Source: Aegilops tauschii subsp. strangulata (Eukaryota; Streptophyta; Magnoliopsida; Poales; Poaceae). Taken from it: a stretch of 64,000 nucleotides of DNA. A program made the translations under genes and the position numbers. The stretch is taken from the NCBI RefSeq assembly GCF_002575655.3, contig NC_053040.3, forward strand, positions 364,434,267-364,498,266, read 5' to 3'. This document shows positions 57,164 through 64,000 of this stretch, piece after piece. Position 1 is the first letter of the stretch. Every line of letters starts with the position of its first letter. The notes below the pieces were generated by a model. The model had not been told where the DNA came from, ran no database searches, and worked only from the letters and a program-made list of their open reading frames with translations.

Positions 57164-58012
57164 CTAGCAATACACCCCGCACGGTGTCAGAAAAGCTGTC
57201 TTCTCCACATCCGCCACCGCCATCTTGATTTGGTGGTATCCTGAGAATGCATCCAGGAAACATAGCAAGTCGCATTCGGCGGTGGAGTCGACAATTTGAT
57301 CAATGCGTGGAAGTGGGAACGGATCTTGGGGGCAAGCCATGTTAAGGTTGGTGAAGTCGACGCACATCCGTTCCTTCCCGCCTTTCTTCAGTACCACGAC
57401 GGGGTTCGCCAGCCATTCGAGGTATCGAACTTCTCGGATGGTACCTGACGCCTCCAGCTTGCGTGTCTCTTGGACGATGAAGGCCTGCTTCTCAGTGGAC
57501 TGCCGTCTTGCTCGCTGCTTCACGAGGCGTACATTAGGGCATACCCTTAGGTGATGCTGGATCACCTCTCTCGGGACCCCTACCAGCTGATTGGGCTCCC
57601 ACGCGAATATCCCCTTGTTCGCGCGCAAAAACCTCACTAAAGCTTCTTCTTGTCCCGGGTCGAGGCCGGTTCCTATGGTGAAGGTGGCTCCTGAAAACCC
57701 ATCCTCGTTGACCGGCACCTGCTTGGTCTCCGCCTTGTCTTGGGTGAACAACTGCTTCTTCTTGGTGGGCGCGGTCTCCTTGGCCTCGGGTGTACTGGTG
57801 CCGGCTGGTCGGGCTGCTGCCGCAGTCTTGAAGGCAAGCCTGAGCGCCGTCATGGCCTCCTTAGTGTCTCCCTTGACGGTGAAGACGCCCTTGCTCCCTG
57901 GCATCTTCATGAGGTTGTAGGCCGGGTGAGTCGCCGCCATGAACTGAGCAAGAGCCGGGTACCCGAGGACGGCATTGTACGGGAGACCGATGCGGGCGAT
58001 GTCGAAGTCCAC
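57164..58012 (-). pseudogene. M2 protease C-terminus and RT N-terminal half
   Basis: DIARIGLPYNAVLGYPALAQ is the protease C-terminal motif. A linker with TKKKQLFTQDKAETK follows. RT motifs are VKQRARRQSTEKQAFIVQET, WLANPVVVLKKGGKERMCVD, DPFPLPRIDQIVD and FLDAFSGYHQIKM. It ends at TAG (57163) in the sequence PCGVYC. Confidence 0.85.
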
Positions 58013-58095
58013 CAGCTCGGTGTGGTAGTTGTCGCGTGCGCCGAAGGTGACAGGGAGGCGGATCTGCCCCAGAGAGTGAGCGGCTCCATCGCCAC

Positions 58096-58689
58096 TTACG
58101 AGAAAGGCTTGCTGAGGCCGAGCCGCTCAGGCGGCATGTGAAGAAGGCTGAAGGCTTCTACGGAGAGCAAGTTGAGGCCAGCGCCGCCGTCGATGAGGGT
58201 CTTGGTAACGGCCACATTGCAGATGGTGGGAGTGCAGATCATCGGGAGCATTCCTGAGCCGGTGCTGGAGTCGGGGTGGTCTTCCGAGCCGAAGGTGAGG
58301 TCGGCCTCCGGCGCAGCCCAACCCGGCGCAGCCCCGGGGCACTTGGAGGCTGCCCCAATCTGACGTAAGAAAGGTTTGACGTGGCGATCTGAAGGCGGTG
58401 CTTGAGAGCCACCCAGCAGTGTCGCGACTGCATGGTGCGCCGGCGCCGCGTAGCGCGTGGTGAAGAGATTGCGGAGTTCCCCCCAGGATGCCACCGTGGA
58501 TCCCGGGAGGTTGAGCAGCCAGGCGCGTGGCTCGCCGGCGAGGGCCATGGGGAACCAGTTGGCCATGATCTTGTCGTCGCCTCCGGCCTCGAGGACGGCC
58601 TCCTCGTATGCCAGCAGGAACGGCGCCGGGTCTGCCGCACCGTCGTAACGCGGCGGCATCTCCGGCTTGAACTTGGTTGGCCACTGCAC
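58096..58689 (-). pseudogene. M2 shortened gag joined to protease start
   Basis: The gag N-terminus (PPRYDGAADPAPFLLAYEEA ... LFTTRYAAP) has the retrotransposon gag pattern. It passes without zinc knuckle into GMLPMICTPTICNVAVTKTL and IDGGAGLNLLS, the protease active site. The missing capsid end and nucleocapsid imply an internal deletion near 58330-58400. A frameshift separates it from the next frame. Confidence 0.75.
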
Positions 58690-58824
58690 TCGCCGCAGGG
58701 CGGGGCTCGGTACCCGGACTCCCCGCTGCCGACGTGGGTCGCGGAGGTGGATGGCGGGGCACCCGCCATGGGAGCGAAGTGCGGCGGCACGGGGCGCAGG
58801 TTGGTGGAGAGGAGCTCCGGTGCA

Positions 58825-58842
58825 CCCCTACCTGGCGCGCCA
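58825..58842 (-). other. M2 primer-binding site
   Basis: On the minus strand TGGCGCGCCAGGTAGGGG lies two bases inside the 5' LTR. It is almost the same as the N1 site (one difference). Confidence 0.7.
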
Positions 58843-58844
58843 AA

Positions 58845-59729
58845 TGTCGGATGTTGGGTTCCGGCAAACCCTTGAGGTTCGAACACTGGGGTGCGCGCGA
58901 AGTCTTTCCCTCCTACCGATCTACGCCCTAGCTCGCAAAGATCTCGCGGACGAACTCGACGAACTCGCAACACAGGGAGACACGAGGTTTATACTGGTTC
59001 GGGCCACCGTTGTGGTGTAATACCCTACTGCAGTGTGGTGGTGGTGGATTGCCTCTTGGGCTGATGAAGAACCGTACAAAGGAAGAACAACCTCCTGAGG
59101 TTGAGGTGTTCTTGTGCTTGTCGAACTTGTCCGGGTGAGGATTCGATGATCCTACTGTGGTGGCTAGACCTATTTATAGAGGCCCTGGTCCTCTTCCCAA
59201 ATATCGAGCGGGAAGGGAGCCAACAATGGCGGGCGAATTTGAAGGGGGACAGCTAGTACAAGCTATCCTGACAAAAGCGGTCTTCGCCTGCGAAAAGCTC
59301 TGGTGGTGACGCCGTCTTGGGCTCCACGATGACCTCCGTCTTGCCGTCCTCCTGGTCTTGGTCTCGTTGCTCCAATATAACAACCTTTGCCTGATGCCTC
59401 GGTACTCTTCGCCTGTGCTGGCCTCCTTAGCGCCAAAGAGGAAATAAGGACGCTGCACGCGCTGGCGCCTGCCTGGTGCCGTTCGTCATGGCTCATGTCA
59501 CGAGAGCCTCCTGAGGTTTTGCCCCGCCTTGATATCTCCGCTCCTCGTGAGCCTGCCTGGTTAGGCTACTCCAGAGGAGGTCTTGCGTCGTCCGCCTCGC
59601 GAAGCTTGGACCCTCGCGAGGGTCTTGGATGCCTTGTTGATGAAGATGGGACATACGGCCTGCTGGCTTAGCCACGTTGTGGGCCGCAGGCAGGCAAGTC
59701 TGGGGACCCCCATTCCCAGAACGCCGACA
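58845..59729 (-). repeat. M2 5' LTR (885 bp)
   Basis: It is the partner of 51318-52202. A minus-strand TATAAATAG lies near 59168-59176 and is the promoter for element RNA. Confidence 0.95.
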
Positions 59730-59734
59730 GGCTT
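59730..59734. other. M2 target-site duplication, right
   Basis: GGCTT matches 51313-51317. The C1 reading frame resumes here. Confidence 0.95.
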
Positions 59735-61187
59735 CAGCTGTCCTTGTTTTCTTGAGTTCAGAAGCTACTGTGGGGACCTTTGGCTTCACGCCTGTCATAC
59801 TGGCGGGGAGGACAATGCGAGGTTCTTCCCGCCTGGATGCTTCAGATGGGGCCACAGCAGCCTTCTTCTTCTTGGCAGCCATCTTGGGGTCGATGACAGG
59901 ACGCCCAAGTGCCTTGTGCTTCTCGGCTTCATTGTAAGCTTGAACACATTTGGCAGCGAGGAGTTTCATGCGCTCTCGTGAACCTTTAGCTTTGTCATGT
60001 TTCTTGTGAAACGCCTCCTTGAGCTCATGCATCATTTGCTTGAAGTTTTGGACATCAGTCACACTGAGCTTGGCCATATGCTTCTTGAACTGGGCCTTTT
60101 CATAGTCAATTTTGTTCTTAAGTTCAACAATTCTCTCAGCTAGAGCCAGCTCAGGAGCAATGGCTCCGTGGAAGGAGACCCTGAGGCCAATTGGGAGCTG
60201 AAGATCATCAAAACTAAGGTTTGGGCTGTCAAACCACTCATCAATGAACTTGTTCAGGATGTCCACATCGAAAAGGGGAAGATTGTAGAAGATTTCCGCC
60301 TCTTGCTTCCTCTTTATCAGAAGCTCGAGAGCATCGTCGCCAAGGTTGTCATCACTTGACAGATCAATGGCTTCGTTCTCATTCCTTAGAACGGCAGCTG
60401 GGGTCAGTGCTTGACCAGTAATCTACACGGGCTTCTTCTTCTTCTTAGTCTTGGAGATGCGAGAAAGATCTTCAGAATGCACACTTGGTGCAGGAGGAGC
60501 AGTGGCCAGAGGCTTCGCACGCGAAGCTCTTGGTGCAGTGGAGGGCTTTGAAGCCTTGGGTTTCTTCTGCTTCTGTGGTTTTGGCGGAGCAGGCGCTTCA
60601 TCATAATCATCGTCATCTGCAGAGTGCTCCACGGCTGCCCCCTGAACGACAATATGCGTGATGAGACCTTCAAGGTTGTAGAAGGGCCCAATGATATTGG
60701 GTTCAGCATCGCGTGTGCCATCAGCCCGAGGAGCAGAAGGACCGGGGTTGAAGTCTAATCCCAGCAATTTCTTGTTCTCTTTGGCCGATGCCTTTGCAGT
60801 CTGAAAGTTGCGCTTGAAAAGATTATCGTCACGACACCATAGCTATGATGATGGGTCGGCATTGGCAGGCTGTGGTCCACGGACCATACAGAGGTAGAAA
60901 CCCTGAGCAATAGCTTCAACTCTGTTCTTGGGTTGAAGATTTAGAAAGAGAATATCACCCCAAGGACACTTGGTGGCATTCTTCTCAGCATACTCCTGGG
61001 TCACGAACCTGTATTTGAACCATTGCTCGGCCCAATATCTTCGAATCAACTGGATTCGAGTTTTGCGCTGATTGTAATCCTCTTCCGGATCAGTCTTGTA
61101 CAGCTCATAAAGATCTGGTGGCAAATCCCTTGATGTGCCCCCACGGCACTGCCTGCCGCCCTTCCTTGCAGACTTTTCTGTGGCCAT
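59735..61187 (-). pseudogene. C1 post-pol ORF, N-terminal part
   Basis: The start ATG is at 61187 (MATEKSARKGG), chosen over an upstream in-frame ATG at 61334 because conserved-looking sequence begins here. A small folded region (WAEQWFKYRFVTQEYAEKN, FYLCMVRGPQP) is followed by a Lys/Pro-rich linker and a helical segment (LALAERIVELKNKIDYEKAQ). In-frame TAGs at 60845-60843 and 60425-60423 interrupt it. Both fit single C-to-T changes. After GCTGAAGCC the frame resumes across M2 at 51312 (AGAAAGAGC). Together the parts make ~1390 codons. Confidence 0.7.
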
Positions 61188-62627
61188 GAAGTTCAGACTG
61201 AATGGCTTCAAAGATGTCAAAGTCTTCCGTCTGCTGGTCAGACAAGAACTAGCTTCGGGAGAATTGATGTGATGATGTAAGAACTCTGCAAATGAATGCA
61301 GACTATGAGAACCAAGGGATTCTCCCACGGACATGTACTTGTGACAGCATTAGAGATGCGAGGGAAGGGGAAGAGGTCATATGCATTCTCAGAAGATTTT
61401 GAAGATAAATCAGTTTGAAGACATTGACCTCATAGCGCGAAAACATTCACTTATATCTTGAGAGTTGGTTCCAGATTTGTACGAATCCAAGAATAGGTAC
61501 AAGTGAGGAATCTAACTATGTGTGAATCATAAGTGAATATACTAGGCATATTATGAGATGCAGAACAGGATAGATCCAAATTTGTGGCCACAGAAACCAC
61601 TTTTGGTGAAGAAGATGAATCTATCGGATCAAAAAGGCAGTAAAAAGGAGTTTGAATTACCACACGAAGAACTGCTAGACGGAGTAGAGAGGAGGCCGAG
61701 CAGTTCGATCTTCCGTGCCCTAACTTGTCGAAGGAGGACACCTATGGCGGCGGCGGAGAAGACGAGGTCCGCGGCCGGCGTGAGGACAGCGTCGGTGAGG
61801 TCGCGGCAGCTAAGCGCTTCATCACCGGCGTCGTCGAGAGCTAGCGGTGGCGCTAGGGTTTGTCGAGGTGGAGAGGTGGAAGAAAGATTTTGACCGCGAT
61901 GTGATGTGCATTTATAGAGAGAGGGACGAAACAATGCAATTACACAGGTGCCCTCAGCGGTTCACATCTGAGGGACACGTGGCTAACATGCAACACATTG
62001 GAAGTTGTTCCATGTTCCCACGTACGCCTGGACTGTCGGGTGGTCGTTCCGGCTTCTCCGGGTTTCAGGCAATAAGGATTGAGCATTTAAAACAGATTCA
62101 ATGTTTGTCTCTGTATCTTCTGCTGACAAGGACGCAGAGAAGACATTTGAGTTTCAATAGAATGCATATGATTTGGATAGATAGAATTTGAGGAAGAAGC
62201 ATAGAAGAGGTTAGGGTCCGATCACATTCACTTAGTTCAAAAGATTCAAATGAGAAGACATAGCGATAAGTGAATGTTGTAGAGAACAGAACACAAATAT
62301 ATGTATATATCTGAGTAAGACTAAATCATCAAAGTGACGATCATCATGAAGACAAATCAATGTTGAAGATATATCAAATGCGAAAACTTAGCAAATGTAA
62401 CGCCAAGAGAAAACACTCCAAACAAGAATTTGGTGGTGGCGTTACCCACCATATAGGAAGTATTAGACCCAGACACGGCGCACCATTATCGTGGCGCTCC
62501 GAAGTCAAATTCCGCATTAATGTATTCACACTCAGAGTGTAAGTCTTCATTGATTGAAGATATACATTACTTCGTGTGTTGCACATCTAAGTCATCAACA
62601 TGCATAACGGTTAGGATGTGTGCCTAA
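61188..62627 (-). other. C1 spacer between pol and the long ORF
   Basis: No conserved gene is seen. It has promoter-like signals around 61853-61916, a pyrimidine-rich stretch, and a possible 3' splice site (TTTGCAG/AG on the minus strand near 61288) ahead of the start at 61187. A short GC-rich frame (61934-61629) overlaps the TATA region and is probably leader sequence. Confidence 0.5.
61853..61916 (-). promoter_or_regulatory. Candidate internal promoter of the C1 long ORF
   Basis: On the minus strand CTCTATAAATGC (TATA at 61916-61910) is followed ~50 bases on by AAACCCTAG (61861-61853), a telo-box-like motif common in 5' leaders of highly expressed plant genes. Confidence 0.45.
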
Positions 62628-64000
62628 TCATGGGACATTCGAGGATACCAAGATATTTAGCTCACACCACAACTTGCAAAACCTTTTCTCATCCAAGGGC
62701 TTTGTGAAGATATCTGCCAATTGCTCTTCAGTGTTGACGTGAATGATATCAATATCTTCCTTCATGACATGATCTCTGAGAAAGTGATGACAAATTTCAA
62801 TGTGCTTTGTCTTCGAGTGCTGAACTGGGTTGTTGGCAATCTTGATGGCGCTTTCATTGTCGCAGTAGAGTGGTACTTGCTTCAGATGGATGCCATAGTC
62901 CTTGAGTGTTTGCTTCATCCATAGAAGTTGAGCGCAGCAAGATCCAGCAGCAATGTATTCAGATTCAGCAGTGGAGAGAGACACACAATTCTGCTTCTTT
63001 GAAGACCAACTGATTGTCCCAAAAAGTGACATGTGCCTAATGTAGACTTGCGATCCACCTTGTCACCAGCATAATCAGCATCCGAGAATCCAACTAGATC
63101 AAACTCTGAGCCCTTTGGATACCATAATCCTAGTGTTGGGGTGTAAGCCAAATATCGAAGAATTCGCTTCACAGCTAAGTGATGCGATTCCTTTGGTGCC
63201 GCTTGGAATCGGGCACACATGCAAACACTAAGCATGATATCTGGCCTAGATGCACATAAATAAAGTAAAGAACCAATCATGGAGCGGTATACCTTTTGAT
63301 CAAACTCTTTGCCATTGGCGTTAGGACCCAGATGACTTTTGGTTGGCATTGGCGTCGTGTAACCTTTGCAGTCTTGCATTCCAAACTTCTTCAGGCAGTC
63401 TTTGAGGTATTTCTCTTGAGATATAAAGATGTCGTTGCTCTGCTGACGAATTTGAAGACCAAGGAAGAACTTCAGTTCACCCATCATGGACATCTGATAT
63501 TGTTCTTGCATCATGTGTCCAAACTCATCACTGTATTTCTGGTTAGTGCAGCCGAAGATAATGTCATCCACATATATTTGGCACACAAACAGTTCACCAT
63601 CATATGTCTTCCTGAAGAGTGTGGGATCCAGGGAACCAGGTTTGAAGCCTTTGCTCTTCAGGAAGTCTTTGAGTGTGTCATACCAAGCACGAGGGGCATG
63701 TTTGAGGCCATATAGTGCCTTGTTAAGCTTGTATACCATATCAGGATGTTTTGGATCTTCAAAGCCATGAGGTTGTGCAACATATACTTCTTCTTCAATC
63801 TTGCCATTGAGAAAATCACTTTTCACATCCATCTGATGCAAAAGGATGTTATGATGGTTTGCATAGGCTAACGGTATGCGAATAGCTTCAAGCCTAGCCA
63901 CAGGAACAAATGTTTCATCAAGTCTATCCCTTCAACTTGAGTGTATCCTTGAGCAATGAGACGAGCCATGTTTCTGACAACTTGACCATGCTCATCTTGC
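62628..64000 (-). pseudogene. C1 copia pol: RT and RNase H (partial)
   Basis: Reading leftward, RT motifs are QMDVKSDFLNGKIEEEVYV, LNKALYGLKHAPRAWYDTL and an intact active site (IYVDDIIFG), then FFLGLQIRQQ and SLLYLCASRPDI. RNase H has FSDADYAGDK and SLSTAESEYIAAG, and the stop is near 62628. A missing base near 63928 and another indel near 63015-63030 break the frame, so the copy is inactive. Integrase, protease and gag lie beyond 64000. The motifs are typical of the SIRE branch of Ty1/copia. Confidence 0.88.

Larger units (their letters stand above)
51318..59729 (-). mobile_element. M2: complete Tat-type Ty3/gypsy element
   Basis: M2 is 8412 bp, with 885-bp LTRs, TG/CA ends and the TSD GGCTT. 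Read on the minus strand it has a primer site, shortened gag, protease, RT, RNase H, a second RNase H and integrase. Downstream of pol, on the opposite strand, is a B3-like ORF. At least four nonsense codons break pol, and the gag C-terminus is deleted. It sits in frame-neutral position inside the C1 long ORF. The LTRs differ at about 32 of 885 bases. Confidence 0.93.
46735..64000 (-). mobile_element. C1: SIRE-like copia element with long post-pol ORF
   Basis: Reading leftward from the window end, C1 has RT and RNase H (to 62628), a 1.4-kb spacer with promoter-like signals, a ~1390-codon ORF split by M2 (61187-59730 and 51312-48601), a polypurine tract and the 3' LTR (48073-46735). The 5' half lies outside the window. 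A same-strand ORF after pol is typical of the SIRE/Maximus branch (established for the group; membership inferred). It inserted into the F-box gene. Confidence 0.82.

Overview
This window is intergenic DNA from a large cereal genome, most likely wheat, barley or a relative (Triticeae). It is almost wholly nested LTR retrotransposons, with 5-bp target-site duplications (TSDs) and plant-type primer-binding sites. One host gene is visible: a broken F-box gene at 46048-46734. I saw no rRNA or tRNA gene and no CRISPR array. Element labels below (H1, K1, L1, T1, G2, N1, C1, M2) are mine. Family names are avoided because I could not search a repeat library.

Layout. 1-1240 is a gypsy gag fragment fused to a 108-bp perfect inverted repeat. 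1342-28284 is H1, a coding-free gypsy element whose LTRs begin TGATACG. Two younger elements sit inside it. K1 (1866-15531, plus strand, TSD TGATC) is a chromodomain-type gypsy with LTRs of nearly 4 kb and an extra ORF ahead of gag. L1 (18377-25484, minus strand, TSD CTTAT) is non-autonomous. H1 abuts T1 (28285-35982, plus strand), a decayed Tat-type gypsy pol with a B3-like ORF on the opposite strand. G2 (35983-39615) is a gypsy remnant with a mutated protease. N1 (39619-44316) is a non-autonomous relative of T1 with a coiled-coil ORF on the opposite strand. Unclassified DNA and the F-box gene follow (44317-46734). From 46735 to the window end is C1, a minus-strand SIRE-like copia element with a very long ORF after pol. 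That ORF is split by M2 (51318-59729, minus strand, TSD GGCTT), a second Tat-type gypsy that also has an opposite-strand B3-like ORF.

Chronology. LTR differences were counted by eye, with an assumed rate of 1.3e-8 substitutions/site/year. K1 has about 27 in 3950 (0.7%, near 0.26 My). L1 has 14 plus one indel in 665 (2.1%, near 0.8 My). H1 has about 21 in 610 (3.4%, near 1.3 My). M2 has about 32 in 885 (3.6%, near 1.4 My). N1 has about 47 in 918 (5%, near 2 My). H1 comes out older than both of its inserts, as nesting requires.

Most interesting. Three Tat-type elements carry an opposite-strand accessory gene with its own TATA-like motif just before the 3' LTR. Two encode B3-like proteins and one encodes a coiled-coil protein. 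T1 and N1 share the LTR and the accessory-gene upstream region but carry different genes. Other leads are a dsRNA-binding-like ORF ahead of gag in K1, internal copies of the polypurine tract in L1, H1 and G2, and a plant-gene-like promoter ahead of the post-pol ORF in C1.
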